Below, in pieces: positions 55,117-63,693 of a DNA stretch of 64,000 nucleotides. Location of the stretch: positions 120,951 through 184,950 of the forward strand of contig NZ_JAKVIL010000010.1 of the NCBI RefSeq assembly GCF_022601675.1, read 5' to 3'. Under the pieces are notes generated by a model. The model had not been told where the DNA came from. It made no database searches and saw only the letters and a program-made list of their open reading frames with translations. The DNA is from Ancylobacter gelatini. GTDB lineage: Bacteria; Pseudomonadota; Alphaproteobacteria; Rhizobiales; Xanthobacteraceae. A program made the position numbers and the translations under genes. Position 1 is the first letter of the stretch. Each line of letters begins with the position of its first letter.

Positions 55117-55919
55117 ATATCGCGGAAAAGCGTGTGCTGATCACCGGCGGCTCCAGCGGCATCGGCTTTGCTCTGGCCGAAGCCTTCCTCGCCAAGGGCG
55201 CCCGCGTCGCCATCAGCGGCCGGCGGGCCGATCGGGTTGCGCAGGCGGTGGCGCGGCTTGAGGCCGGCGGGCGCGGCGCCCACGGCATCGTCGCCGACGT
55301 CGCAACAAGCGAGGGCCGGGCGGCGACGCTGGATGAGGCGCTCGCCGCGCTCGGTGGGCTCGACATCCTCGTCAACAATGCCGGCGGCGTGCGCGCCGGA
55401 CGGCTGGAGAACACGCCGGAGGCCGAGTTGCTGGCGATGATCGAGGTCGACCTCGTGGCGCCGATCCTGCTGACCCGCGACGCCCTGCCGGCGCTGCGGG
55501 CGAGCGGGGACGCGGTGGTGGTCAATGTCGCCTCGGGCATCGCGCTGATCGGCGCGCCGTTCTACGCCACCTATGCCGCCGTCAAGGCCGGGCTGGCGCG
55601 GTTCGGGGAATCGCTGCGCCGCGAGCTGAAGGGCGAGGGCGTTCATGTCATGACCGCCTACCCGGCCGGAACCGACACGCCGATGATGGCGTCGAACCGC
55701 GCCGGGCCGGAACTCGGCTTCTCGCGCGAGCCGGCCTCGGCGGTGGCCGACGCCATTCTAGGCGGCATCGAGGCCGGCGCGTTCGAGGTGATCCGCGGCG
55801 GCGACGCCCGCGCGCACATGATCGCCCTCAACCGCGACAACCCGGCGGCCATCGACGAGCGGATGCTCGCACTGAAGCCCGCTCTCGAGGAGGCGGTGCG
55901 GGACCACTCCGCACTGTGA
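55113..55919 (+). CDS. SDR family oxidoreductase (DltE-like)
   Basis: A 268-residue short-chain dehydrogenase. The cofactor motif GGSSGIG is at residues 12-18, NNAGG near 89-93, the catalytic Ser in VVNVASGIALIG and the Tyr/Lys pair in ATYAAVKAGLARF. The end resembles DltE-like oxidoreductases (AYPAGTDTPMM). The substrate is unknown. Translational coupling with YghU and the shared TetR control suggest a role in detoxifying a carbonyl or electrophile together with the two GSTs. Confidence 0.88.
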   Translation: MNIAEKRVLITGGSSGIGFALAEAFLAKGARVAISGRRADRVAQAVARLEAGGRGAHGIVADVATSEGRAATLDEALAALGGLDILVNNAGGVRAGRLENTPEAELLAMIEVDLVAPILLTRDALPALRASGDAVVVNVASGIALIGAPFYATYAAVKAGLARFGESLRRELKGEGVHVMTAYPAGTDTPMMASNRAGPELGFSREPASAVADAILGGIEAGAFEVIRGGDARAHMIALNRDNPAAIDERMLALKPALEEAVRDHSAL

Positions 55920-56093
55920 GCCGCGCCCCCCCGGGTCGGTGCCGGGCGGGCGGAGGTCCCGCAAGCAGATGCGGACGGGGCTGGCACGGGCGGCGGCGAC
56001 GCGATCGGGAGCCGGAAAATAAACGGAAATCCCGATCCGCCGACCGGTCAACGCGAATGAACATCCCCCCGAACACTCAGCCCGCGTGAAACA

Positions 56094-56119
56094 GCGACAG
56101 GACCCGAAGGTCCTGTCGC
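56094..56119 (-). terminator. Perfect hairpin downstream of the TRAP permease genes
   Basis: GCGACAGGACC and GGTCCTGTCGC form an 11-bp perfect stem with a CGAA tetraloop, 20 bases past the dctM stop. On the minus strand the stem is followed by TGTTTCA, a weak U-rich tail, so it probably ends the dctQM transcript. Confidence 0.6.
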
Positions 56120-56138
56120 AACGACGTCGCGCGCGGCG

Positions 56139-57410
56139 CTAGTTGATCAGAAGACGGGGCAGGGTCAGCGAGATGGCAGGAATGTAGGTAACGACCTGGA
56201 GGGTGATGAACATGGCCAGGATGAACCACCAATTATATTTCATCACCTCGCCGACCCGGCACCCGCTGACCGAGCAGGCGGTCAGGAGGACCGAGGCGAC
56301 CGGCGGGGTCTGCTGGCCGATGGCACCGTTCAGCGCCAGGATCACACCGAAGTGGATCGGATCATAGCCGAGCTGGGTCACCAGAGGCAGCGTCAGCGGC
56401 ACGGTCAGCACCATCGCGGCGGAGCCGTGCATGATGACGCCGAGCGCGATGAGCAGCATGTTGATGATGAACATCACCACGTAGCGATTGTCGGACAGGC
56501 CGACGACGTCGGCCGCGATCTGCTGCGGGATCCCGGCATTGGTGAGGTACCAACCGAAGGCGAACGACGTCGCCACCATCAGCATCACCAGGCTGGTGCG
56601 CACAGAGGCGGTGAGGAACAGTTCGGGCAGTTCGGCGAGGGTGATCTTGCGCGTGACGAACATCCCGATCAGCAGCGCCGCGAGCACGGCCATGGCGGCC
56701 GCTTCGGTCGGGGTGAAGATGCCCGACAGGATGCCGCCGAGGATGATGATGGGCAGCGTCAGGCCCCAGAACGCCTTGCGAAGCGCGCGGCCGACGCGGG
56801 CGAACTGGAACACCCCCTCCGTCGGCCAGTTGTAGCGCACCGCGAAGATGTAGCAGGTCCCGGCCAGCATGGCGCTCAGGAGCAGGCCGGGCACCACGCC
56901 GGCAACGAACAGCTTGGCGACGGACACCTCCGCCAGCGCGCCATAGATGATGAAGGCAAGGCTGGGCGGTATTATGATGGCGATGGACGCCGATGACGAG
57001 GTGATCGCCGCCGCAAAGGCGCGCGGGTAGCCGCGGCGCTCCATCTGCGGGATGAGAATGGTGCCCTGCGCCGCCACATCGGCCACGGCCGATCCCGAAA
57101 TCTCGGCGAACAGCATCGAGGCGCCGACATTGACCATGGCGAGGCCGCCGCGAATCGAACCGACGACGCTCGACGCCAGTTCGATCAGGTCTTCCGCGAT
57201 ACCGGAGCGGTTCATCAACTCGCCGGCGATCATGAACAGCGGCATGGCGATGAAGACGAAATTCTCCATCCCGGCGAACATCTGCATCGGGATGACCGCA
57301 TAGGGCACCGTCGTGGTCGACAGCGCGACGGTCGTCACGATGCCCATCGCCACGGCCACGGGAAGGCCGATGAGGATGGCGGAGAGCAGGCCGAAGAATA
57401 TCGTTGTCAT
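56139..57410 (-). CDS. dctM: TRAP transporter large permease DctM
   Basis: A 423-residue inner-membrane protein with about twelve hydrophobic segments, the ion-coupled channel of a TRAP importer. Typical elements are IAMPLFMIAGELMNRSGIAE, GGLAMVNVGASMLFAEISGS and the PPVA motif in NGAIGQQTPPVASVLL. It moves a carboxylate-type substrate with Na+ or H+. The start ATG at 57410 overlaps the dctQ stop in TGATG, so both subunits are translated together. Confidence 0.93.
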   Translation of the reverse strand: MTTIFFGLLSAILIGLPVAVAMGIVTTVALSTTTVPYAVIPMQMFAGMENFVFIAMPLFMIAGELMNRSGIAEDLIELASSVVGSIRGGLAMVNVGASMLFAEISGSAVADVAAQGTILIPQMERRGYPRAFAAAITSSSASIAIIIPPSLAFIIYGALAEVSVAKLFVAGVVPGLLLSAMLAGTCYIFAVRYNWPTEGVFQFARVGRALRKAFWGLTLPIIILGGILSGIFTPTEAAAMAVLAALLIGMFVTRKITLAELPELFLTASVRTSLVMLMVATSFAFGWYLTNAGIPQQIAADVVGLSDNRYVVMFIINMLLIALGVIMHGSAAMVLTVPLTLPLVTQLGYDPIHFGVILALNGAIGQQTPPVASVLLTACSVSGCRVGEVMKYNWWFILAMFITLQVVTYIPAISLTLPRLLIN

Positions 57411-57940
57411 CAATCGGCTCCACCAAACCGAGGCCGGTCCTGTCCGCGAAGAATGCGGGCGACATTGTTGAGGCAGACGAGCGCGGCGAAGATCGAGCCG
57501 ATGGGCGTCGCCCAGTAGAAGAGGCCACGCGGCAGTTCGATGGTGGCGAGCATCATGCCCATGCCGATCTCGGCGAAGCGGATCGCCGCCCAGCCCACCA
57601 GCAGGAAAAACGCGGCGCTGACGACATGCAGCGCGGCGTCTGCCAGCCGCTGGCCATAAGGCGAAAGCCGCTCGATCAGCACGCCCACCCCGATGTGCTC
57701 GCGATTGTGGAAGCCGATGCCGATCGCCAGGAACATCATCACCGCCAGCAGCAGGGACGACACTTCGTCGGTCCAGCCGAGCGAACTGTTCAGCAGGAAG
57801 CGGAAGAACACCCCGGCGACCATCGAGGCGGTGATGAAGAAGGCGATCGCGATCACGGCCCATCGGGCGACACGGATCGCGGCCCGGATCAGCGCGTCGA
57901 ACAGGTCGAGGGCTGCGGCGAGCAGGGTCGGAGGGGTCAT
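57410..57940 (-). CDS. dctQ: TRAP transporter small permease DctQ
   Basis: A 176-residue inner-membrane protein with four hydrophobic segments, the small subunit joined to DctM. LGWTDEVSSLLLAVMMFLAI in the middle is typical (the Trp-x-Glu-Glu like element). The ATG at 57940 is chosen because AGAGGTGAG precedes it closely; another in-frame ATG at 57961 lacks such a site. It is divergent from gntR and dctP, which lie on the other strand. Confidence 0.9.
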   Translation of the reverse strand: MTPPTLLAAALDLFDALIRAAIRVARWAVIAIAFFITASMVAGVFFRFLLNSSLGWTDEVSSLLLAVMMFLAIGIGFHNREHIGVGVLIERLSPYGQRLADAALHVVSAAFFLLVGWAAIRFAEIGMGMMLATIELPRGLFYWATPIGSIFAALVCLNNVARILRGQDRPRFGGAD

Positions 57941-58045
57941 CGCTCTCACCTCTGTCGTCATGCAAAAATCCGCCGATATAATTCAATCATGCCAGATTCG
58001 CCTCAGTGGCCTCGTCGAGATTCCTGATGACGATAGAAATAAATC

Positions 58046-58073
58046 TTTAAACTCAAAAGACTGAATTTTAAAC
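58046..58073. promoter_or_regulatory. TTTAAAC direct repeats in the dctQ-gntR intergenic region
   Basis: TTTAAAC occurs twice with 21 bases between the starts, about two helical turns, in an AT-rich stretch between the divergent TRAP permease and GntR genes. It may be the regulator site. Support is positional only. Confidence 0.3.
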
Positions 58074-58140
58074 CGGCGCGCCTAAAAATTATGCTCGGCA
58101 CGGTATTGTGTCATTTTGAATTATGTAGGAGCCTCAGCTC

Positions 58141-58881
58141 ATGACCGATGACTACACCGATCCTCAGGACAGCCTCCTCGGCTCCGCAGCGCCCGCAGCC
58201 TCGTCCGCCGAGGGGCGACGCAGCCGCGACCCGTCGCTTCACCGGGGACTGGTTGAAAAGATCCGGGTGATGATCACCGAGGGAGAGCTGGCGCCGGGGG
58301 TGCGCATTTCGGAGATCGATCTCTGCGACCGCTTCGCCGTCAGCCGCACGCCGCTACGCGAAGCGCTGAAGGTGCTCAGTGCCGATGGCCTGGTGGAAAT
58401 CCAGCCGAACCGCGGCGCGCGGGTCGTGGCGCCGACGCTGGAGGACCTGCGCGGCCTCTTCGGCGTGATGGGCGTTCTGGAGGGGTACTCCGGCGAACTC
58501 GCCGCCGTGCGGATGACGGACGGCGACATTGCACGGATCGAGGATATGCAGGCCCAGATGGTGGAGAGCTTCCTCGCCGAGGATCGCCACACCTACTTCT
58601 ACATAAACCAGGCGATTCACGACGCCATTCTCGCCGCCGCCGGAAATGACGCGCTGGCCCTCGCCCATCGCGGCGTGTCCGGCCGCATTCTGGCGTCCCG
58701 CTTCAATTCCCACGTCTCGATGGCCCGGTGGGCCGCCGCGGTGCGCGAGCACGACACCATGCTGCGCCTGCTGCAGATGCGCCGGCCGATCGAACTCGGC
58801 CAGATCATGCGCGCGCACATCATGAACAAGTTCGAGTCCATCGAACGCGACCTCACATCCGCCGGGGAGGCATCCTTCTAG
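58141..58881 (+). CDS. GntR family transcriptional regulator (FadR/FCD type)
   Basis: A 246-residue regulator. The winged helix occupies about 36-100 (GLVEKIRVMITEGELAPGVR, FAVSRTPLREALKVLSADG). The C-terminal all-helical FCD domain, which binds metal and a carboxylic acid ligand, covers about 110-235 and includes INQAIHDAILAAAGND and the His in SRFNSHVSMARW. It probably represses the TRAP genes on both strands until the transported acid is present. AGGAG lies upstream of the ATG. dctP follows after 25 bases. Confidence 0.9.
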   Translation: MTDDYTDPQDSLLGSAAPAASSAEGRRSRDPSLHRGLVEKIRVMITEGELAPGVRISEIDLCDRFAVSRTPLREALKVLSADGLVEIQPNRGARVVAPTLEDLRGLFGVMGVLEGYSGELAAVRMTDGDIARIEDMQAQMVESFLAEDRHTYFYINQAIHDAILAAAGNDALALAHRGVSGRILASRFNSHVSMARWAAAVREHDTMLRLLQMRRPIELGQIMRAHIMNKFESIERDLTSAGEASF

Positions 58882-58906
58882 CCATTTCGTTCTGGGGAAC
58901 ACATCA

Positions 58907-59878
58907 ATGAACAAGGCTGCCCTGCACGTCGCCGTCCTCGCCTTCGCGCTCGTGGGCGCCACCGAGGCCTCCGCCCTCACCAAGATCAAGGCGGGCATCG
59001 AATCCTCGCCCGGATCGCTGATCTACGACGTCATGACCTTCTTCGAGAAGGACCTGGAGGCGCGTCTTCCCGGCGAGGTCGAGTTCGAGTTCGTGCCGGG
59101 CGGCCAGCTCGGCAAGGACATCGACGTGATGAACGGGCTCAAGCTCGGGACCCACGAGATGACGATCGCCTGCTCGCCGGTGCAGTCGGTCGAGCCGACG
59201 CTCGGCCTGTTCGAGGCGCCGTTCCTGATCACGACTCGGGACGACGCCAAGAAGGTCGTCTTCGGTCCCATCGGCGAAAAGCTGATGGCGAACCTGACCG
59301 CGAAGGGCATCGTCGGCCTTCACCTGACCGAGCTCGGCTTCCGGCAGATCACCAATAATGTCCGCCCGATCAGCAAGCCCGAAGACCTCAAGGGCCTGCG
59401 CATCCGCATCCCCAACACGCCGTTCCGCAAGACCATCTTCGAGAGGCTCGGCGCCAATCCGACGCCCATCGCGTTCGGCGAGACCTATGCCGCGCTCAGG
59501 CAGGGCGTCATTGACGGGCAGGAGAACCCGCTGCCGTCGATCTACGGCGCCAAGTTCTACGAGGTGCAGAAATACCTCACCATGGCGAACTACCTGTTCA
59601 CCCCCTGCACGATGATGGCCAGCCCGATCTTCTTCTCGGCGTGGCCGCAGAACGTTCAGGATGCGGTAAAGGCCTCCGCGAAGGCCGCCGCCGAATATTC
59701 ATTCACCCGCGGCGCCGAACTCGACGAGAAATACCTCGCCGAAATGAAGACCACCTCCGAGATCGGCCAAATCGACGCCGCCGCCTTCCAGCCGCTGATG
59801 CGTCCGCTGTGGGAGGAGATCGGCAAGAAGGTCGGCCCCGATCTGATGCAGGAAACCATCACGACCATCACCAACTGA
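58907..59878 (+). CDS. dctP: TRAP transporter substrate-binding protein DctP
   Basis: A 323-residue periplasmic binding protein. Residues 1-24 are a signal peptide (ALHVAVLAFALVGATEASA). The substrate-binding Arg lies in LKGLRIRIPNTP, and the conserved ALRQGVIDGQENPLPS follows. It binds a small organic acid and delivers it to DctQM. GGGGAAC lies before the ATG. It sits between the regulator and an M24 peptidase, with the permease genes on the opposite strand. Confidence 0.92.
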   Translation: MNKAALHVAVLAFALVGATEASALTKIKAGIESSPGSLIYDVMTFFEKDLEARLPGEVEFEFVPGGQLGKDIDVMNGLKLGTHEMTIACSPVQSVEPTLGLFEAPFLITTRDDAKKVVFGPIGEKLMANLTAKGIVGLHLTELGFRQITNNVRPISKPEDLKGLRIRIPNTPFRKTIFERLGANPTPIAFGETYAALRQGVIDGQENPLPSIYGAKFYEVQKYLTMANYLFTPCTMMASPIFFSAWPQNVQDAVKASAKAAAEYSFTRGAELDEKYLAEMKTTSEIGQIDAAAFQPLMRPLWEEIGKKVGPDLMQETITTITN

Positions 59879-59945
59879 AGCGCCACCCCGCCCGTCGGGC
59901 CGGAACCCCGGCCTGACGTCTCGTCCGTTCTTTAGGGAAGAAGCC

Positions 59946-61106
59946 GTGTCACGCAAACCAGTCCTGTTCAGTGAACCCCGCCTGCGCGCCGCCATGGAAA
60001 AGGAGGGCGTGGACCTCATCATCGTCCGCGGCAATGAGAACTCGAAATACATCTCCGAGTTCTTCAACAATGGCGGACACCTGACCTATCGGCCGTTCAC
60101 GGTGTTCTATTTCCGCGATCCGGCGCTGGCGCCGGCCTTCATCGTGCCCGCCGTCGACCTGCATCTGGCGATGGACTCGACCTGGATCGAGGACGTGCGC
60201 GCCTATGCGATGGCGGAGTTCTTCACCGACATCGACACCCATTTCTATGACGACTTCTTCCAGGCGGCCAAGGCCGTGCTGGACGATCGCAAGGTGAAGA
60301 ATTTCGTCATCGGCACCGAAGGCGACAGCCTGCCTTCAGGCTACCGCTCGAAGCTGGACGCGCTGCTCGAAGGCAACAAGGTCGTCGATTTCAGCGCCCC
60401 GCTGGAAATCGTGCGCATGGCCAAGACGCCGGAAGAGATTCGCCGGCTCAAGAAGGCGACCGACATCACCGTCGAAGCCCATGCCGCCTTCCGCAACGCC
60501 ATCAAGATCGGGGCGACCGATCGCGACCTGTTCGGGGTGATCGTCAAGGAGATGGTCGACCAGGGAGCCGATGGCTACCGCTTCATCAACATCGGCTGCG
60601 GGCCCGAGACGTCCTATGCCGCCCATGCGCCGTTCGTGGTCGACCACACCATCGCGCGCGGCGACTTCGTGAAAGTGGACATGGGCGCCACCTGCCTCGG
60701 CTATTCGGGCGACTTCGTGCGTTCCTACTTCGTGGGCGAGACCTCGCAGCGTCACCAGGACATCTGGAAGTGGCTCAACGAGGTGCAGATGGAACTCGGC
60801 ATGGGGCTGCGGCCCGGCATGACCGGCGGCGAGGTGTTCGACAAGGGTTACGCGATGATCTCGAAATATCTCGAGAAGTTCCCGCGCGAATTCCTCGGCC
60901 ACGGCATCGGCGTCGGCGCCCACGAGCAGCCTCGGCTCAATCAGGTGAACCGTTCGGTGATCGAGCCGGATTCGGTGATCTGCATCGAGTACAGCTACTA
61001 CCATGACGGCTGCCGCCACCACACGGAGGAGACCTTCCATGTGAAGGAATCCGGCGTGGAGTGCTGGACCGAGCGTTGCCCCCGCGACCTCATCGTTGAC
61101 GTCTAG
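59946..61106 (+). CDS. M24 family metallopeptidase (Xaa-Pro dipeptidase/creatinase-like)
   Basis: A 386-residue pita-bread fold enzyme. The N-terminal creatinase-like domain covers about 1-150, the catalytic domain about 160-380. All five metal ligands are in place: Asp245 in VKVDMGATC, Asp256 in YSGDFVRSYF, His319 in LGHGIGVGAHE, Glu348 in CIEYSYY and Glu361 in TEETFHV. The family splits Xaa-Pro bonds or C-N bonds (creatinase) and includes the DMSP lyase DddP. Being next to the TRAP importer suggests it acts on the imported compound. It starts with GTG, 67 bases after dctP; GGGAAGAAG precedes it. Confidence 0.87.
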   Translation: MSRKPVLFSEPRLRAAMEKEGVDLIIVRGNENSKYISEFFNNGGHLTYRPFTVFYFRDPALAPAFIVPAVDLHLAMDSTWIEDVRAYAMAEFFTDIDTHFYDDFFQAAKAVLDDRKVKNFVIGTEGDSLPSGYRSKLDALLEGNKVVDFSAPLEIVRMAKTPEEIRRLKKATDITVEAHAAFRNAIKIGATDRDLFGVIVKEMVDQGADGYRFINIGCGPETSYAAHAPFVVDHTIARGDFVKVDMGATCLGYSGDFVRSYFVGETSQRHQDIWKWLNEVQMELGMGLRPGMTGGEVFDKGYAMISKYLEKFPREFLGHGIGVGAHEQPRLNQVNRSVIEPDSVICIEYSYYHDGCRHHTEETFHVKESGVECWTERCPRDLIVDV

Positions 61107-61120
61107 CCGAGGCTTGAGCG

Positions 61121-61145
61121 CGCTGGCGGCGCGAGGCCGCCAGCG
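61121..61145 (+). terminator. Hairpin between convergent M24 and anti-sigma genes
   Basis: CGCTGGCGGC and GCCGCCAGCG form a perfect 10-bp stem with a five-base loop, 15 bases past the M24 stop. No U-tract follows, so it is a probable transcript end for the M24 gene only by position. Confidence 0.5.
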
Positions 61146-61187
61146 GGCCCCGATCATGGGCGACGGCACTGATTGAATGCGGGCGCC

Positions 61188-61946
61188 TTACGTTCCCACC
61201 TCGGTTCGCGCGGCATTGCCCTTCATGAGGATCGGCCCGGTCGGCCGCCCGGTCGGCGAGCCGCCGGCGGGCTCCAGCGTCACCTCGAACAATTGCTCGG
61301 GAATGGTCGCGGGAAGCCCGTCCACCGTGAGATTCACGCTGCGCATGGCCTCGAGCAGGCCGACCGACACCGGGCCGCGGGCGCGGTCCCACAGCGTCCA
61401 GACCTGAAGCGACTTGCCTTCGGGGGCGCTGAGGGCTTCCAGCGGTACCAGCTCGGTGCGCCCGTCGCGGAATGCGTTGACCAGTGCCAGCGGGCGGTTC
61501 TCATCGGACATCATCACCGCCACCAGGATCGGCGTGCGGGCGATGTCGCGGGTTTGCACGGCCAGCGCGACCGCCAAAGCGAGGCAGGCCGCCGCGGCGG
61601 TGAGGCCCAAGGCACGCCAGGCCGGAAGATGGCTCCACAGCCTGCCGGACCACCGCTTTCGCGCTTTGGCGGCGGCGCCATGCAGCGACGAAGCCACCTG
61701 CATCTGCGCCTGCGCCTGCGCCTGCGGGCCGGCAATGCCGGTTTCGATGCGTTGCCACAGCGCCTCGGTCGGTGGCTCGGGGCTGGCGGCCATGTCGATC
61801 TCGATCATGTTGCGGCGCCAGCTTTCCACCCGGTCGGCAAAGTCCGGATCGCTGCCGAGCCATGTCTCGCAGCGCGCCGCCTGATCGGCGTCGAGCAGGC
61901 CCAGCGCGTATTCGGCGGCGAGCGCCTCTTTCTCCGCCTCGGTCAT
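61188..61946 (-). CDS. Anti-sigma factor, RskA family
   Basis: A 252-residue membrane anti-sigma factor. The N-terminal cytoplasmic domain has AAEYALGLLDADQAARCETW, the RskA-type pattern. A single membrane segment lies at about 106-131 (ALGLTAAAACLALAVALAVQ). The periplasmic RskA C-terminal domain shows LVPLEALSAPEGKSLQVWTL and a GSPTGRPTGPILMKG end. It holds the ECF sigma factor inactive until a signal arrives. The ATG at 61946 overlaps the sigma stop as ATGA and is preferred to ATG 61955. Confidence 0.9.
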   Translation of the reverse strand: MTEAEKEALAAEYALGLLDADQAARCETWLGSDPDFADRVESWRRNMIEIDMAASPEPPTEALWQRIETGIAGPQAQAQAQMQVASSLHGAAAKARKRWSGRLWSHLPAWRALGLTAAAACLALAVALAVQTRDIARTPILVAVMMSDENRPLALVNAFRDGRTELVPLEALSAPEGKSLQVWTLWDRARGPVSVGLLEAMRSVNLTVDGLPATIPEQLFEVTLEPAGGSPTGRPTGPILMKGNAARTEVGT

Positions 61947-62530
61947 GCCAGACACTGCCGGAGCGAGAGCAGGCCGCGACGGATCCAGGATTTGGCGGTG
62001 CCGAGCGGAATGCCCAGACGCCCCGCCAGTTCGCCATGGCTCAGCCCGCGCGCGTAGGCCAGCACGATGGCGTTGCGGCGCAGGGGCTCGAGACGTTCAA
62101 GGCAGCGGCGCAGCGCTCCGGTCTCCGACAGCGAGATGACCATCTGCTCGGCGTCGGCCTCCTCGCTCGCAAGACCCATCGGCTCGAAGTCGTCGACCAG
62201 ATCGGTCCGCCCCTCGCCGCGCAGCACATTGAGGGCCCGGTGGCGCAGAATGGCGAACATCCACGTCGCCGGCTCGCCGCGCGCGGGATCGAAGGTGGCA
62301 GCCTTCTCCCAGATCCGCAAAAAGGTGTCCTGCACCACTTCCTCGGCAAGGTCGCGGCGGCGCAGCAGCCTTAGGGCGACGCCGATCATCTGTGGAGCCA
62401 GTTGATCGTAGAGGTGCCGCAGGCTCGATCGATCACCGCGCGCGCAGCCCTCAAGTGCCCGCGCCAACTCGTCGCGCCGGGGTGCCGGGCCGGGTGTTGC
62501 CAGTGCTGTCATCTCGGTTCCGTCGATCAT
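61943..62530 (-). CDS. ECF-family RNA polymerase sigma factor
   Basis: A 195-residue extracytoplasmic function sigma factor. Region 2 covers about 38-105 (LYDQLAPQMIGVALRLLRRR, LAEEVVQDTFLRIWEKA), region 4 about 130-190 (ALRRCLERLEPLRRNAIVLA, LSHGELAGRLGIPLGTAKSW). It directs RNA polymerase to a small stress regulon and is paired with the RskA-type anti-sigma encoded immediately downstream. The start may be ATG 62530 or 62512. The divergent DUF4394 gene carries a promoter of the right ECF type. Confidence 0.9.
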   Translation of the reverse strand: MIDGTEMTALATPGPAPRRDELARALEGCARGDRSSLRHLYDQLAPQMIGVALRLLRRRDLAEEVVQDTFLRIWEKAATFDPARGEPATWMFAILRHRALNVLRGEGRTDLVDDFEPMGLASEEADAEQMVISLSETGALRRCLERLEPLRRNAIVLAYARGLSHGELAGRLGIPLGTAKSWIRRGLLSLRQCLA

Positions 62531-62602
62531 CCGATCTGGATACGCGCGAGCGGGCACTTTGGATGCGGGAAGAAAAAAAGATAGGTGCGCCGCATCCGTT
62601 GG

Positions 62603-62628
62603 GGAATGTGGCGGGTAACCGCTCCGTC
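62603..62628 (+). promoter_or_regulatory. Candidate ECF-sigma promoter of the DUF4394 gene
   Basis: GGAAT (62603-62607) and CGTC (62625-62628) are separated by exactly 17 bases, matching the GGAAC-N16/17-CGTC pattern of ECF promoters. A start of transcription near 62635 would leave a 30-base leader with GGAGG before the ATG. It lies opposite the ECF sigma gene, so the sigma factor probably drives this gene. Confidence 0.6.
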
Positions 62629-62664
62629 AAGCCGATTTGTCCGGCTTCAAACGGAGGAACGCAG

Positions 62665-63447
62665 ATGAAAGTCTCGATGATGGCCCTGGCGCTCGCGGGC
62701 TTCCTTGCCGGCGCGGGCACCGCCCAGGCACAGACGGTGATCGCCCTGATGGACGGCAACATGATCGCCCCCGTCGACGCCAAGACCTGGACCGCGGGCA
62801 CGCCGATGAAGGTCAGCGGCGTCGAGGGCAAGCTGGTCGGCATCGATGTGCGCCCCGCCGATGGCATGCTCTATGGCCTGTTCGACGACGGCACCGTCGC
62901 CGTGATCGATGCCACCAGCGGCAAGGCGACCAAGAAGTCCAAGCTGAGCACCATGCTGGCGCCCGGTGTCGCGGCCACGGTCGATTTCAACCCGGTGGCC
63001 GACCGGCTGCGGGTCATCGGCAGCGACGGCACCAATCTCCGCGCCAATGTCGATGACGGCAAGGTCACGACCGATGGCACGCTGAAATTCGCCGACACCG
63101 ACATGCACAAGGGCGAGACGCCGAACATCGTCGCCGGCAGCTACACGAACTCGATGAAGGGCGCGAAGGAAACCACCCTCTACAACATCGACGCCACCAT
63201 CGGCGCGCTGGTGAAGCAGGCGCCGCCCAATGACGGCGTGCTCAATGCGGTCGGCAAGCTCGGCGTGAGCGCGAAGAACTATGCTTTCGACATCGTCATG
63301 GTGGATGCGGCGGCGAGCGAGGGCTGGCTGCTGGCCGACGGCACGCTGTACCGCGTCGATCTCGCCAAGGGCGCTGCCAGCGAGGTGGGCAAGATCAAGG
63401 ACGCCAGCGGCACGGTCCACGACATCGCGATCGTCCCGGCGATGTGA
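62665..63447 (+). CDS. Secreted DUF4394 domain protein
   Basis: A 260-residue exported protein. Residues 1-22 are a signal peptide (MALALAGFLAGAGTAQA-Q). The rest is one DUF4394 domain of beta-propeller-like repeats: VGIDVRPADGMLYGLFDDGT, VDFNPVADRLRVIGSDGTNL and an end GTVHDIAIVP. The function is unknown. GGAGGAACG lies before the ATG. It is often found beside an ECF sigma/anti-sigma pair, as here, and the promoter suggests it belongs to that regulon. Confidence 0.88.
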   Translation: MKVSMMALALAGFLAGAGTAQAQTVIALMDGNMIAPVDAKTWTAGTPMKVSGVEGKLVGIDVRPADGMLYGLFDDGTVAVIDATSGKATKKSKLSTMLAPGVAATVDFNPVADRLRVIGSDGTNLRANVDDGKVTTDGTLKFADTDMHKGETPNIVAGSYTNSMKGAKETTLYNIDATIGALVKQAPPNDGVLNAVGKLGVSAKNYAFDIVMVDAAASEGWLLADGTLYRVDLAKGAASEVGKIKDASGTVHDIAIVPAM

Positions 63448-63462
63448 CGCAAGGCCCTTGCC

Positions 63463-63693
63463 TCATGAAAAACAGGCCGCCGGAGCGATCCGGCGGCCTT
63501 TGCGTGGCGTGGGGGCGTCGTTATTGCCGTGGTCCGGGAGGCTCGCCCTGCCGGCACGCGCGGGCAGGATCGACGATGAGCTTGCGGGCGGCCGCGCTTG
63601 AATGGCGTCGAGCGGTTTGCTCAGGGCGCCTTTCGATGGCGCACGCACGACGACCCGCTCATCGGCGACCGGATCGCGGGGCGCGCGAGCCAT
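63463..63693 (-). CDS. Possible small gene downstream of msrA (76 aa)
   Basis: A 76-residue open frame starting at an ATG preceded at nine bases by the near-ideal ribosome site GAGGAGGT. The predicted protein is Arg/Pro/Ser-rich (MARAPRDPVADERVVVRAPS at its start), with no recognised domain or signal. Its end runs into the hairpin at 63474-63505, which is odd for a real gene. The strong ribosome site is the only real evidence, so it may be a small unstudied protein or a decayed fragment. Confidence 0.35.
   Translation of the reverse strand: MARAPRDPVADERVVVRAPSKGALSKPLDAIQARPPASSSSILPARAGRASLPDHGNNDAPTPRKGRRIAPAACFS
63474..63505. terminator. Bidirectional rho-independent terminator after the DUF4394 gene
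   Basis: AGGCCGCCGGA and TCCGGCGGCCT form a perfect 11-bp stem with a GCGA loop. TTT follows on the plus strand and GTTTTTC on the minus strand. It ends the DUF4394 transcript and, better, any transcript from the msrA side. Confidence 0.75.
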
